A DNA stretch of 64,000 nucleotides from Undibacterium sp049340185 (GCF_049340185.1 NZ_JBMPPC010000004.1:1-64000), one strand, 5' to 3'. Numbered from the stretch's first letter, positions 1 through 8,893 are shown. Numbers and translations are program-made. The notes: generated from the sequence alone by a model not told the origin.

Positions 1-319
1 AGCATACTAGGATCGCGCCGTCCATTTGCGCCGCGCCAGTAATCATGTTTTTAACATAATCAGCATGGCCTGGGCAGTCAACGTGGGCGTAGTGACGGCC
101 GGCTGTTTCGTATTCTACGTGGGCTGTGTTGATGGTAATACCGCGCGCTTTTTCTTCTGGCGCTGCATCGATCTGGTCGTATGCTTTGGCTTCGCCGCCA
201 AATTTCTTGGACAATACTGTCGCAATCGCTGCTGTCAGAGTGGTTTTACCGTGATCAACGTGACCAATTGTGCCTACGTTGACGTGCGGCTTGGTGCGTT
301 CAAACTTACCTTTTGCCAT
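1..319 (-). CDS. tuf: Elongation factor Tu, N-terminal part (cut by window edge)
   Basis: EF-Tu delivers aminoacyl-tRNA to the ribosome as a GTP complex in the cytoplasm. The 106 visible residues match the family start exactly: MAKGKFERTKPHVNVGTIGH, the P-loop GHVDHGKT at residues 19-26, the switch I element RGITIN and the G3 motif DCPGH. The start is the ATG at 317-319, preceded by an AGGAGT Shine-Dalgarno. The rest of the gene lies left of the window. It follows tRNA-Tyr, tRNA-Gly and tRNA-Thr on the same strand, the usual order in front of one of the two tuf copies in proteobacteria, so it is probably co-transcribed with them. Confidence 0.97.
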   Translation of the reverse strand, partial: MAKGKFERTKPHVNVGTIGHVDHGKTTLTAAIATVLSKKFGGEAKAYDQIDAAPEEKARGITINTAHVEYETAGRHYAHVDCPGHADYVKNMITGAAQMDGAILVC

Positions 320-406
320 TTTAGACTCCTAACGATTTTGATGAGAATGTACAGGCACGCGCCCGACAACTTTTAGATTTGAAAACTTTGAAAACACCTG
401 CGTACA

Positions 407-481
<75 letters not shown>

Positions 482-520
482 AGCTTGTTTTGCGCACAAA
501 CTCTTGCACAAACATAAAAC

Positions 521-594
521 TGGAGCGGGTGAAGGGAATCGAACCCTCGTCATAAGCTTGGAAGGCTTCAGCTCTACCATTGAGCTACACCCGC
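521..594 (-). tRNA. tRNA-Gly (TCC)
   Basis: The minus strand reads GCGGGTG...CACCCGC-T-CCA with a complete acceptor stem. The anticodon loop CTTCCAA gives anticodon TCC, and the T-arm contains GGTTCGATTCC. The CCA end is encoded. It is the middle gene of the Tyr-Gly-Thr array. Confidence 0.96.
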
Positions 595-651
595 AGGGGC
601 TACCACTTCAGCCGCATCAATCACGCACACGATTAAGCAATTCTTTTCCTA

Positions 652-736
<85 letters not shown>

Positions 737-750
737 GTAGGGAACCCCGA

Positions 751-779
751 ATTATGGAGATGTTCGATTTCACTGTCAA
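751..779 (-). promoter_or_regulatory. Sigma-70 promoter of the tRNA-tuf unit
   Basis: On the minus strand TTGACA (774-779) and CATAAT (751-756) are separated by exactly 17 bp, 15 bp before tRNA-Tyr. The stretch after the -10 is GC-rich (TCGGGG), the kind of discriminator that known stringently controlled stable-RNA promoters carry. The boxes are seen directly; stringent control is inferred. Confidence 0.8.
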
Positions 780-965
780 TACCTTTTTATGAAAAGGCGT
801 GAAATTTCGCAGTAAATCGAATGAGAGATGACAATCCTCTTGCTGTCTCAATACGGCAACAAGTCGACAAATTATTGATTTAAAAGAATTATTTATTATT
901 TTTTGAATCGAACAGAATAATTTTAACAATACTTAAGTATTTACCATGTCAATGTTGGCTGCATG

Positions 966-1712
966 TCAGTTACGTGCATGAGCAAGATGATAATACTCAA
1001 CACCCTCGAATTTCGTGAGTTCCTGCGATAACACACTTAAGGGAACACCAAGCTTGCGACTGAGCGCGACGGCCACAAAACGCCATTCAGTTTTTTGTTC
1101 CTGGCAAGAAATCATGATGGTGCCTGTCGCAATCTCATAACCGCGTTTGATGGCAATCGCGCGTAAGGTATTTTCATCAGGCACAAACCCATCCTTAAAG
1201 CGCATCGTGATCGCAATCGCCGGGCGGGATGGCAATAGCAATTCAAGCTTTGACACCCAGATCATGCAAGCGGCGGACAATAAGGCAAGCAGAATCGCTG
1301 CGGCATAGAAGCCGATGCCAACCAATATCCCAATCGCGGATGATGCCCACAAAGACGCTGCCGTGGTCAGGCCACTGATACTGAAGCCTTCCTTCATAAT
1401 GACGCCAGCACCTAAAAAGCCGATGCCAGTAACGATGCCTTGAATCGTTCGTGAAGGATCCAGATTAACCGGGTACTGCGAGCGGGCACCGAACCAGAAC
1501 TCAGGATAACCGGCAATCACGACTAAAGCAGCGGATGCCATGCACACCAGACCATACGTTCGCATACCCGCAGCACGTCCGTGATAGTAACGCTCGTACC
1601 CCACCACAAACCCTAACAGCATCGCTCCTGCCAAATTCAAAAAAATGATGAAGTTGGCATCCAGTTCTGCCGCCGACCAGTAATTCATTAAATTGGCCAA
1701 GTTGATCGTCAT
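966..1712 (-). CDS. MgtC/SapB family membrane protein
   Basis: A 248-residue protein with hydrophobic N-terminal helices and a soluble C-terminal third. The segment around residues 35-60 (FVVGYERYYHGRAAGMRTYG) is the conserved MgtC/SapB signature, followed by further glycine-rich membrane segments (GIGFLGAGVIMKEG). The C-terminal part (about 165-248) would form the small cytoplasmic ACT-like domain seen in longer members. MgtC proteins help some bacteria in low magnesium and in macrophages; other members have unknown transport or regulatory roles, so function here is open. The start ATG at 1710-1712 gives a normal length. It is transcribed alone toward the tRNA cluster; no magnesium riboswitch-like leader was recognised upstream. 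Confidence 0.85.
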   Translation of the reverse strand: MTINLANLMNYWSAAELDANFIIFLNLAGAMLLGFVVGYERYYHGRAAGMRTYGLVCMASAALVVIAGYPEFWFGARSQYPVNLDPSRTIQGIVTGIGFLGAGVIMKEGFSISGLTTAASLWASSAIGILVGIGFYAAAILLALLSAACMIWVSKLELLLPSRPAIAITMRFKDGFVPDENTLRAIAIKRGYEIATGTIMISCQEQKTEWRFVAVALSRKLGVPLSVLSQELTKFEGVEYYHLAHARN

Positions 1713-1784
1713 GATGATCCCGTGCTTGTTATTGACGAATCCAGTTTACTCCGAAGCAAGTGCAGTCTTGTTATTTGATATATA

Positions 1785-3794
1785 TCATTTACTCAAATCG
1801 ATACGATAAACCGACAAATTTTTTCCACTCCCCTCATCCTCGGAAAAAATACTCAGGTTACTCAAGCCAAGTTGCCGCGCCAGATCCAATTTGTTTTTCG
1901 CACTGACATAAGTTATAGGACCGGCAGTCAGCACTTTGCTGAAACGCCAGCTCCGCTCCATGCCGTTTGTTTTAAGACTAAGTAGCGGATGCGTTTTTAT
2001 GTACTGGATTAAAACATCGCGATTCGCATCAGGCGATGCATAAATCACTTTACTGTCATCAATTCCCGGAAAACCTCCGCCACCATTAGCCCGGTAATTA
2101 TTCGTCGCCACGATAAATTCCTGTGCTGGCGAAACCGGCTTAGCCAAATATTCCAGATGCCGGATACGCTTCCCAGGTGCTTGCGTCACGTCAATCTCAT
2201 AGCGGATATCCGGAGAACTCAGCATATCGAAATTATAGCCAGGCCACTGAGCAATCAGATTTTGTGTCGCGGCCTGCTTAGGATCAATTTGATTGAAGCG
2301 ACGGGCAGCATGTTCCAGCCAGTTTTTTAATTCTCCGCCGTTCACTTTAAGCGCGTACACGGTATTCGGGTACAAATACAAATCCGCCGCGTGGTTAAGA
2401 GCGAGCTCACCTGCCGTAATATCGGTGTAATCCGTCGCACCGGCCACGCCACTTTTAAACGGCGCGCTCATCGACAACACAGGCAGGTCCCTGTATTGCG
2501 GCAAATTTGTTTTGACAAATAAACGAACATAATCTGCCTGCGCCTGATTCACAATCTGAAGCGCTGACACATCGCCGAGATCTGCGAAATAAGTCGACAT
2601 CGGAAAATCTGTTTGACCTATCGGCGTCTTCACATACGCTATAGTCGCCTCGTGCTCAGATCGTAATATGGTCGCTATGTCCGGCTCGGCGCTGACGTAG
2701 GATCCGTCAGGCTTTTTAATTCCTCGCGTCTGCACCGTAGTTTGCTGCGGATTGACTTGCCAGTGCTGCCCGTCAAATTTCAAGCCAAGCTTGATCAGAC
2801 CTAAATTTTGTCCCCAAAAACTAGCCATCACCGCAGGCACACCATGCACCAGTCCGCTGACTTTATCAATGCCAGGCAAATTAAATTGCGCGGCCTGACT
2901 CTTCGCATCAGGAAAAAGTTGATGAGCATGCCCCAACAGCAAAGCATCAATTCCCGGCACTTTAGCAAGATGGTAGTTCGCATTTTCCATGTCTGCTGAG
3001 TAAGCGGCCCCATCAAAGCTGCCATGAGAAATGACAATCACCAGATCCGCACCACGTGCACGCATCTCGGGAATATATTTCTCGGCCTGCTCCCGGATAC
3101 CAAGGCTAAATACCTGACCGTCCAGCCAGCGCTTATCCCATTGCAACACAGTCGGCGGCGTGAATCCGATAACGCCGACTTTGAGACGACTTTTAAAAGA
3201 CACGCCATCAACGCTGGTTGCCTGTATCTCTTTTTCTAAAATCACATAAGGCGGAAAAATCGGCGAATGGTCTTTGACGCTCAGAATATTCGCCAGCACA
3301 AGGGGAAATTGCGGTCCGGCACAGCGTTCCTGCTGCTTATCTGGATTGGCGGGCAAGTTAAACTGTTGTCCGGTCACTTGCGCCAACATAGGTAAGCCGA
3401 AGTTGAATTCATGATTACCTATCCCGGCAGCGTCATAGCCCAGAACATTCATGACTTTATAAATCGCCAAGGTCTCGCGACATGTCAAAGGCTGTGCCGA
3501 TAGCTGAAAATCTGCCAGCGCAGTACCCTGAATCGCATCGCCATTATCGAATAGCATGGTATTGGCAAACTCCGCTCTTGCTTGCCGAATCAGGTTCGCG
3601 GTACGTTCCAGACCGATGCCTGGATTGGCTGCGAGTTTATAGTAATCATAACTCAGTACATTCGCGTGTAAATCAGTGGTCTCCAGCAACACCAGCTCGG
3701 CAGCACTCCCCTTGTCCGTACGTACTGCGAATGAGCTACAGGCAGAAACAAGCGATAACACACTAAATAGCGCGATGGAATAAAGAGGTTTCAT
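1785..3794 (-). CDS. cpdB: 2',3'-cyclic-nucleotide 2'-phosphodiesterase / 3'-nucleotidase, lipoprotein
   Basis: A periplasmic metallophosphoesterase of the 5'-nucleotidase family that would hydrolyse 2',3'-cyclic nucleotides and 3'-nucleotides to nucleosides for scavenging. The N-terminus has a hydrophobic signal ending in a lipobox (LVSACSS), so membrane anchoring is likely. The metallophosphatase domain follows, with metal motifs ETTDLHAN, GNHEFNFG and GHAHQLFPD; the C-terminal half is the nucleotide-binding domain including NNYRANGGGGFPG. I chose the ATG at 3792-3794 (669 residues); an in-frame TTG five codons upstream is possible, and neither has a clear Shine-Dalgarno. E. coli CpdB is similar in length but is a free periplasmic protein, so the lipobox is a difference. 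Confidence 0.88.
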   Translation of the reverse strand: MKPLYSIALFSVLSLVSACSSFAVRTDKGSAAELVLLETTDLHANVLSYDYYKLAANPGIGLERTANLIRQARAEFANTMLFDNGDAIQGTALADFQLSAQPLTCRETLAIYKVMNVLGYDAAGIGNHEFNFGLPMLAQVTGQQFNLPANPDKQQERCAGPQFPLVLANILSVKDHSPIFPPYVILEKEIQATSVDGVSFKSRLKVGVIGFTPPTVLQWDKRWLDGQVFSLGIREQAEKYIPEMRARGADLVIVISHGSFDGAAYSADMENANYHLAKVPGIDALLLGHAHQLFPDAKSQAAQFNLPGIDKVSGLVHGVPAVMASFWGQNLGLIKLGLKFDGQHWQVNPQQTTVQTRGIKKPDGSYVSAEPDIATILRSEHEATIAYVKTPIGQTDFPMSTYFADLGDVSALQIVNQAQADYVRLFVKTNLPQYRDLPVLSMSAPFKSGVAGATDYTDITAGELALNHAADLYLYPNTVYALKVNGGELKNWLEHAARRFNQIDPKQAATQNLIAQWPGYNFDMLSSPDIRYEIDVTQAPGKRIRHLEYLAKPVSPAQEFIVATNNYRANGGGGFPGIDDSKVIYASPDANRDVLIQYIKTHPLLSLKTNGMERSWRFSKVLTAGPITYVSAKNKLDLARQLGLSNLSIFSEDEGSGKNLSVYRIDLSK

Positions 3795-3889
3795 AAAATA
3801 GAATCGCAAAAAAGAATGCAGAGGATCATACAGGACTGCTGCCTGTTAACAATCAGACAGGCAGATGCGTTAGCATGCATTCATCCATC

Positions 3890-3906
3890 GACCAGACAGT
3901 CTGGTC
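3890..3906. promoter_or_regulatory. 17-bp palindrome, probable repressor operator
   Basis: GACCAGAC-A-GTCTGGTC is a perfect inverted repeat with 8-bp arms, 24 bp before the start of the KefF-like gene and in the divergent region with cpdB. Its AGAC/GTCT core resembles operators of TetR-family repressors. A second inverted repeat (CTGCCTGT / ACAGGCAG, about 3838-3864) lies next to it. No TetR gene lies nearby in the window, so the cognate regulator is unknown. Confidence 0.5.
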
Positions 3907-3930
3907 TTGTCCTTGATTTTTAACCTACTC

Positions 3931-4536
3931 ATGACATCCAAATCGATTTTACTCATCTGCGCCCACCCGGCCTTACATCGCTCCCGCGTCAACCGCCGCA
4001 TGCTCTCCGCTGTCAGTGATCTGCCGCATGTTCACGTACATGATTTGTATGAGACCTATCCAGACTTTCATATCAATTTACGATATGAACAAGCCCTGCT
4101 TGAGGCAGCAGATCTAGTGATCTTCCAGCATCCTATTCAGTGGTACAGCATGCCCGCGTTATTAAAAGAATGGATGGATGTCGTGTTGGAATACGGCTGG
4201 GCCTACGGCAAAGACGGTACGGCGTTGCAGGGAAAAGACTACTGGCTAGCAGCGACTACCGGCGGTAGTTCGAATGACTATAGCAGCGGTGGAACGCATC
4301 GCCACGCGTTTGATGCGTTCTTGCCGCCACTGAAACAAACCGCTAATTTATGCGGGATGAACTGGCTTCCGCCTTACATGCTATTCGGCGCTCTGCAAGT
4401 CGATGAGGCGAGCGTCCAAGCACATTGCCAACGTTATCGTGATCTGCTGCAAAGCTATCCGGACTGGACAGTATCGGGGTCGACACTGGCTTCACCAGCG
4501 CCATCGACACCAATGTCAGAAATAAAGGAATCGTGA
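3931..4536 (+). CDS. KefF/KefG-type NAD(P)H:quinone oxidoreductase
   Basis: A 201-residue flavodoxin-fold protein of the NQO/KefF family. It opens with the FMN-binding strand-loop (ILLICAHPALHRSRVNRRML) and contains FQHPIQWYSMPALLKEWMDVVLEYGWAYG, the family's core segment, split here only by normal variation. KefF and KefG are ancillary subunits that bind and activate the KefC/KefB potassium efflux channels and also reduce quinones. The next gene is a KefC-like antiporter whose ATG overlaps this stop by one base, which supports a working pair. The start is the ATG at 3931; an upstream in-frame TTG at 3907 is less likely. A palindromic operator-like site lies just before it. Confidence 0.86.
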   Translation: MTSKSILLICAHPALHRSRVNRRMLSAVSDLPHVHVHDLYETYPDFHINLRYEQALLEAADLVIFQHPIQWYSMPALLKEWMDVVLEYGWAYGKDGTALQGKDYWLAATTGGSSNDYSSGGTHRHAFDAFLPPLKQTANLCGMNWLPPYMLFGALQVDEASVQAHCQRYRDLLQSYPDWTVSGSTLASPAPSTPMSEIKES

Positions 4537-6344
4537 TGGAAAATAATTTGTTGTTCAATGCCCTGATCTATTTGCTGGCAGCAGTCATTGCCGTACCGGT
4601 AGCCAAACGTCTGGGCCTGGGCGCCGTGCTCGGTTATTTGCTGGCGGGCATGGCAATCGGTCCATGGGGTTTACGCTTAATCGAAGATGTGCAAGTGATT
4701 TTGCACTTCTCAGAATTCGGTGTGGTGTTACTACTGTTCGTGATCGGACTGGAGCTTGAGCCAAAACGTCTGTGGTCGATGCGACGTCCTATTTTTGGCT
4801 GGGGAGGCGCGCAGGTCATCGGCTGCACCATCGCATTAAGCCTGGCTGGCATTGCAGTAGGTGTAGGCTGGAAAACATCGCTGATCGCCGCACTAGGCTT
4901 ATCACTATCCTCTACCGCAATTGCGCTGGCAACCCTGGATGAGCGCAATCTGATGGCAACGCCCGCCGGTAGCGCAAGTTTTTCGATTCTGCTGTTTCAA
5001 GATATTGCGGCTATTCCTATGATTGCCTTGATTCCCTTATTAGGTGTGGCAGAAACTCAGGGAGAAACAGAGGGCTGGCTGGCGGGTCTCAAAGTCATCG
5101 GCGTCATTGCCGCATTGATTGTGGGCGGCCGTTACCTGATACGTCCGATATTACGTATCATCGCCAAAACCGAAATGCGCGAGATCTTTACTGCGTTCGC
5201 CTTGTTGCTGGTCATTTCGATTGCACTGCTGATGGAATCCGTCAATATGTCCATGGCACTAGGCACATTTTTAGCGGGCGTCTTGCTCGCTGAATCCGAA
5301 TATCGCCATGCACTGGAGAGCGATCTGGAACCGTTTAAAGGGCTGCTGCTTGGCTTATTCTTTATTGCTGTCGGTATGTCGGTGGACTTCGGTTTGTTCC
5401 TGACAAAGCCGTTGCAAATTCTCGGTATCGTCTTGCTGTTTTTGCTGATCAAAATGAGCATGCTGTACTTTCTCAGCCGTCGCTTTTCGATACCGAAAGC
5501 GCAACGTTCTCTGTTCACATTTTTGCTTGCACAGGGCGGCGAATTTGCCTTTGTGGTGTTCGCTACAGCGACCAGTGCTAAGGTTTTTTCTGCAGAGACC
5601 TCCGCATTGCTGGTCGTGGTGGTCGCCCTATCGATGGTCGCAACACCGCTCTTGCTGGTGATATACGATAAATGGCTGGAGCCGCGCTTGCGCAATCTGG
5701 AAAAACCGCCTGAGGATGAAATCACGTCACAGGACAACCCTGTAATTATTGCGGGCTTCGGCCGCTTCGGTCAGATTGTAGGACGCTTGCTCTACGCGAA
5801 CCGCATACGCTCTACCGTGCTGGATCATGACCCAGACCAGATCGAGTTATTACGTAAGTTTGGTTTTAAAATTTTTTACGGTGATGCTACCCGTGCTGAC
5901 TTGCTGCATGCAGCAGGTGCCGGCAAAGCAAAAATTCTGGTGATCGCGATTGACGATGTCGAAGATAGCCTCGCGTTGGTCGACATCGCCAAAGAACATT
6001 TCCCCCACCTGACCATCGTGGCACGCGCCCGCAATATCAGTCACTGCTACCAGTTAATGGACAGAGGTGTGAGTATTTTTGAACGGGAAACATTTGAATC
6101 TTCCCTGCAAATTGGCCGCCAGGTATTGCAGCAACTCGGCTTCAGAGCTTATCAGGCACGCCTGACTGCTTTGCGCTTTCGTGAACACAACATCAAGACC
6201 ATGCATGCCGTGTATCCTCATTACAAAGACCAGCAGCAAATGGTGTCGCTGGCCAAACAGGCAAGAGATGAACTCGAAGAGATGTTTGCCAGAGACCGCG
6301 AAGCACGCGAAGTCGCGCATAAAAATGGCTGGGATGCATCTTAG
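4536..6344 (+). CDS. Glutathione-regulated potassium efflux / CPA2 antiporter (KefB/KefC-like)
   Basis: An inner-membrane potassium:proton antiporter of the CPA2 family with a C-terminal regulatory RCK domain, 602 residues. Residues about 5-380 hold a dozen hydrophobic helices, including LEDVQVILHFSEFGVVLLLF-like CPA2 segments and FLAQGGEFAFV. The RCK domain starts near residue 400 with the nucleotide-binding loop IIAGFGRFGQIVGR, then DHDPDQIELLRKFGFKIFYG. In Kef systems glutathione adducts open the channel and acidify the cytoplasm during electrophile stress. The start ATG overlaps the stop of the KefF-like gene and has AAGGAA upstream; a GTG one codon earlier is also in frame. Confidence 0.9.
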   Translation: MENNLLFNALIYLLAAVIAVPVAKRLGLGAVLGYLLAGMAIGPWGLRLIEDVQVILHFSEFGVVLLLFVIGLELEPKRLWSMRRPIFGWGGAQVIGCTIALSLAGIAVGVGWKTSLIAALGLSLSSTAIALATLDERNLMATPAGSASFSILLFQDIAAIPMIALIPLLGVAETQGETEGWLAGLKVIGVIAALIVGGRYLIRPILRIIAKTEMREIFTAFALLLVISIALLMESVNMSMALGTFLAGVLLAESEYRHALESDLEPFKGLLLGLFFIAVGMSVDFGLFLTKPLQILGIVLLFLLIKMSMLYFLSRRFSIPKAQRSLFTFLLAQGGEFAFVVFATATSAKVFSAETSALLVVVVALSMVATPLLLVIYDKWLEPRLRNLEKPPEDEITSQDNPVIIAGFGRFGQIVGRLLYANRIRSTVLDHDPDQIELLRKFGFKIFYGDATRADLLHAAGAGKAKILVIAIDDVEDSLALVDIAKEHFPHLTIVARARNISHCYQLMDRGVSIFERETFESSLQIGRQVLQQLGFRAYQARLTALRFREHNIKTMHAVYPHYKDQQQMVSLAKQARDELEEMFARDREAREVAHKNGWDAS

Positions 6345-6368
6345 CAATAGCCACTGGCATGCATGGGG

Positions 6369-6535
6369 TATAATCTGTTACTTATTTCACTGGGGAGTAG
6401 CCCGCTTCAATCATCGGCAAGCTTAACGATATTGAAGTAAACGCATCAACATACTTGACAACCGTCATGGTGCGTTTGACTGGAAGCCTGAAGATTTTTT
6501 CAGCAACAGTCCGGCAAGACCTTTGATATATGTAC
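6369..6535 (+). promoter_or_regulatory. yybP-ykoY (manganese) riboswitch with upstream -10 element
   Basis: The leader in front of the GDT1-family gene carries the hallmark blocks of the yybP-ykoY class in the right order: GGGGAGTAGCC at 6392-6402, CATCAACATACT at 6444-6455, and GGCAAGACCTTTGATA at 6513-6528. The closing stem P1 can form between TATTTCA (6383-6389) and TGATATA (6524-6530). A TATAAT -10 box lies at 6369-6374, about 12 bp before the aptamer; no good -35 is seen. In characterised members manganese binding turns on exporters of the same family, which agrees with the gene 70 bp downstream. The class call rests on motif recognition, not a covariance search. Confidence 0.88.
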
Positions 6536-6602
6536 CTTTTTGACCAGGGATTGGGCGAGAGGTGCATTTATCATTGCTCAACTCGCCCGATCCGCCTATC
6601 TC

Positions 6603-7175
6603 ATGGAAGCTTTCCTCGTCTCTGCCTTAGCCATCACCATCGGTGAAATTGGCGATAAAACGCAATTACTCGCGCTGCTGCTCGCCGCCCGCTACAAAAA
6701 ACCCTTACCGATTATTCTGGGGATACTGGTCGCCACGCTTGCCAATCACGCGCTGGCTGCCTGGCTGGGGCAATGGGTCGCATCCAATGTCTCACCAGAT
6801 ATTTTAAAGTGGGCACTAGGTTTGTCGTTTCTGGCGATTGCCGCCTGGACCCTGAAACCGGACGAAATGGAAGAAAGCACGCTCAGCGAAAGTCGTTACG
6901 GCGTGTTCCTGTTGACCTGTGTTACATTTTTTCTGGCTGAAATCGGCGACAAAACCCAGCTTGCAACCGTCGCACTGGCAGCCAAATACAGTAGCCTGGT
7001 CTGGGTTGTCGCAGGCAGCACATTGGGTATGCTGATCGCCGATGTGCCCGCAGTGTTTCTTGGCAAGATCGCCGCACCGAATTTCCCCTTCAAGCTGGTG
7101 CGCTGGATAGCCGCCACGATCTTCGCCATACTCGGCATCGTCGTCTTGCTTGGCCTGGGTAACCGCTTTTTTTAA
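6603..7175 (+). CDS. mneA: TMEM165/GDT1 (UPF0016) family cation exporter, probable manganese efflux
   Basis: A 190-residue membrane protein made of two homologous halves, each carrying the family signature E-x-G-D-K-T/S: EIGDKTQLLALLLAARY near residues 14-30 and EIGDKTQLATVALAAKY near 113-130. About six membrane helices are visible. GDT1 proteins move manganese or calcium out of the cytosol; bacterial members behind yybP-ykoY riboswitches protect against manganese excess. The ATG at 6603 is the only start that places the first signature normally; an upstream TTG at 6540 would overlap the riboswitch region. The next gene starts 11 bp downstream and probably shares the transcript. Confidence 0.9.
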   Translation: MEAFLVSALAITIGEIGDKTQLLALLLAARYKKPLPIILGILVATLANHALAAWLGQWVASNVSPDILKWALGLSFLAIAAWTLKPDEMEESTLSESRYGVFLLTCVTFFLAEIGDKTQLATVALAAKYSSLVWVVAGSTLGMLIADVPAVFLGKIAAPNFPFKLVRWIAATIFAILGIVVLLGLGNRFF

Positions 7176-7186
7176 TAAAGAATTCT

Positions 7187-7996
7187 ATGACATCATTTAC
7201 CTTGCCTGCCGGCACTCTGGTGAAATACGGCACCATCTCCACCCAGCTCTACCCTATATTGAGAAACGGTATTCATGCCGATGCCCTACGCGCCGGTCTG
7301 CATGCCGACACGGATAAAACCAGTGTCGCCGGTGGTATTTATGTCGGCGAGCTGATGGCTTACTTCGCGGCCTGCGCCGCATTTTGTCAGGCAACCAGCA
7401 GCCTGCATGCCGCACATGAAGCAACGCTGGGGAGCTTTGTCCAGGCACTGCAAGACGCACATGGACAAAAACCACAAATGCCCGAACTCGAAGAAATTGC
7501 CTTACAGGCAGGCTTGCCCGTCATCCTAGAAATCGAACTCGCTGAGGACTGCGCGGTGCATGCCGATGAGTTATTTGTCGATGCCGACAAAGCCGAAAGA
7601 AGCTGGAAACAATGGCGCAGCGTAGCAATCGTGCGCGACGGTGGCATTCCCGCTGGTTGGATTAAGCAATTTTATTTTCCACGTTTGCTCGACTACAAAG
7701 ATGTCAGCAGCTCGCGCAATCCACGTATGCTGGAGCAAACCACGGACAGCGCCCTCATGGTCGGTGGTCTGATGCAGTCGTGGCACAAGGATACGCCGGG
7801 GGATTTATTGCTCGCCTTTAAAAAGCAATATGGCCGCACCAACTTCTCTCAAAGCAGTGCCTTTACCGATACAGCGCTTGAGCGCTTCTTTAACCTGAAT
7901 GCGATGCTGGATCCGGCGACACGTTTGTTGAATCAAATGAGCATCTGGCAGGATTTGGATGCACTGGCGAAGAAACAGGAAATCCCGCTGGGATAA
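7187..7996 (+). CDS. Uncharacterised 269-residue protein, co-transcribed with the manganese exporter
   Basis: I do not recognise this family. The protein is soluble, with no signal peptide or membrane helix. The N-terminal 70 residues (LVKYGTISTQLYPILRNGIH ... GGIYVGELMAYFAACAAFC) loosely recall the ADP-ribosyltransferase/KptA pattern of a short strand ending in GT, an ILxxGI turn and a later xYV plus helix; this is a weak visual resemblance. The middle contains EIALQAGLPVILEIEL and the C-terminus RLLNQMSIWQDLDALAKKQ. It starts 11 bp after the exporter stop, so expression is probably under the same manganese riboswitch. Confidence 0.7.
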   Translation: MTSFTLPAGTLVKYGTISTQLYPILRNGIHADALRAGLHADTDKTSVAGGIYVGELMAYFAACAAFCQATSSLHAAHEATLGSFVQALQDAHGQKPQMPELEEIALQAGLPVILEIELAEDCAVHADELFVDADKAERSWKQWRSVAIVRDGGIPAGWIKQFYFPRLLDYKDVSSSRNPRMLEQTTDSALMVGGLMQSWHKDTPGDLLLAFKKQYGRTNFSQSSAFTDTALERFFNLNAMLDPATRLLNQMSIWQDLDALAKKQEIPLG

Positions 7997-8018
7997 ATAG
8001 TTCAGGGAAAAATCACCA

Positions 8019-8053
8019 CCGGGGTCTTTGACAATCCATATCAGAGACCCCGG
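8019..8053. terminator. Inverted repeat between convergent genes, possible bidirectional terminator
   Basis: CCGGGGTCT (8019-8027) and AGACCCCGG (8045-8053) are perfect 9-bp arms around a 17-base loop. The hairpin sits between the 269-residue protein gene and the convergent LysE-type gene. There is no T tract, so it is not a textbook intrinsic terminator. Confidence 0.4.
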
Positions 8054-8064
8054 CGATCAATACA

Positions 8065-8736
8065 TCAGGTACCCGGGCTGCGCTTTACAAAAAACAAAGC
8101 CGCGCCGATCGCCATCAAGACGCCACCGAAAAAGCGATTCTGCTTTTTTAATAAGCGCGGGTCGCGGAAAAATCGCTGCATCGACGATGCCGCAAATGCA
8201 TAGCTGTGCATCACGACCAGATCAACCAAGCACATCGTCACACCAAGTATCAGGAGCTGCGGCAATAATGCCGCGTCGTGACTGATGAATTGTGGCAGCA
8301 CGGCGACCATAAAAATAATCCCTTTCGGGTTCGTCGCATTAGTAAAAAACCCAATCAAAAACCGTTTGCGCCAATCAGGTATTGCCTGGCTTGCCGCCAC
8401 GATGTTACCAGTCGCTATGCTGTCAGCCGCCACCTCGCCACCAGCCACATCAACCTTGGCGCGCCACTGACTGATACCGAGATAAATTAAATACAAAGCG
8501 CCCACCGTTTTGATGACATTAAACGCCAGCTCGGAAGCCATGAGTATGGAACCCACACCAGCACCGGCAATAGCAAATATCAGCAACAATCCCGCCTGCA
8601 AACCCATAATTGTGGCGCTGGATTTTTTGACGCCGTATGACAATCCGTGCGACATCGACAGAACAGCACCAGAGCCGGGAGAAATCGCGATCAGACAAGC
8701 CGCGAAGAAAAAAGTAAGCCAGGTAGTCAGCAACAT
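8065..8736 (-). CDS. LysE/RhtB family amino-acid exporter
   Basis: A 223-residue inner-membrane exporter with about six hydrophobic helices. The N-terminus shows the family pattern FFAACLIAISPGSGAVLSMSHGLSYGVKKS, followed by the G-rich second helix LQAGLLLIFAIAGAGVGSI and LYLIYLGISQWRAK. The C-terminal half has FLIGFFTNATNPKGIIFMVA, also typical. LysE/RhtB members export amino acids such as lysine, homoserine, threonine or leucine; the substrate cannot be read from the sequence. The ATG at 8734-8736 is preferred; an in-frame TTG lies six codons upstream. It stands alone, convergent to the manganese-exporter operon. Confidence 0.87.
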   Translation of the reverse strand: MLLTTWLTFFFAACLIAISPGSGAVLSMSHGLSYGVKKSSATIMGLQAGLLLIFAIAGAGVGSILMASELAFNVIKTVGALYLIYLGISQWRAKVDVAGGEVAADSIATGNIVAASQAIPDWRKRFLIGFFTNATNPKGIIFMVAVLPQFISHDAALLPQLLILGVTMCLVDLVVMHSYAFAASSMQRFFRDPRLLKKQNRFFGGVLMAIGAALFFVKRSPGT

Positions 8737-8893
8737 GATGCATCCCAAAGTCAATCAAGCCCTCATTTTAACTGGCCGTCGGCATTCGTGTTGATTCATG
8801 ATTCATGCTGTTTAGTGTTGATCAATGCTGGCTAGCGCTCAGTTGAGCTGAGCAGTACCAAACGAAAACCACGCTAATGACCGCAGAGTAAAG

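Noticed and set aside
2808..3766. Plus-strand frames inside cpdB
   Set aside because: They are antisense shadows of a well-conserved nucleotidase gene.
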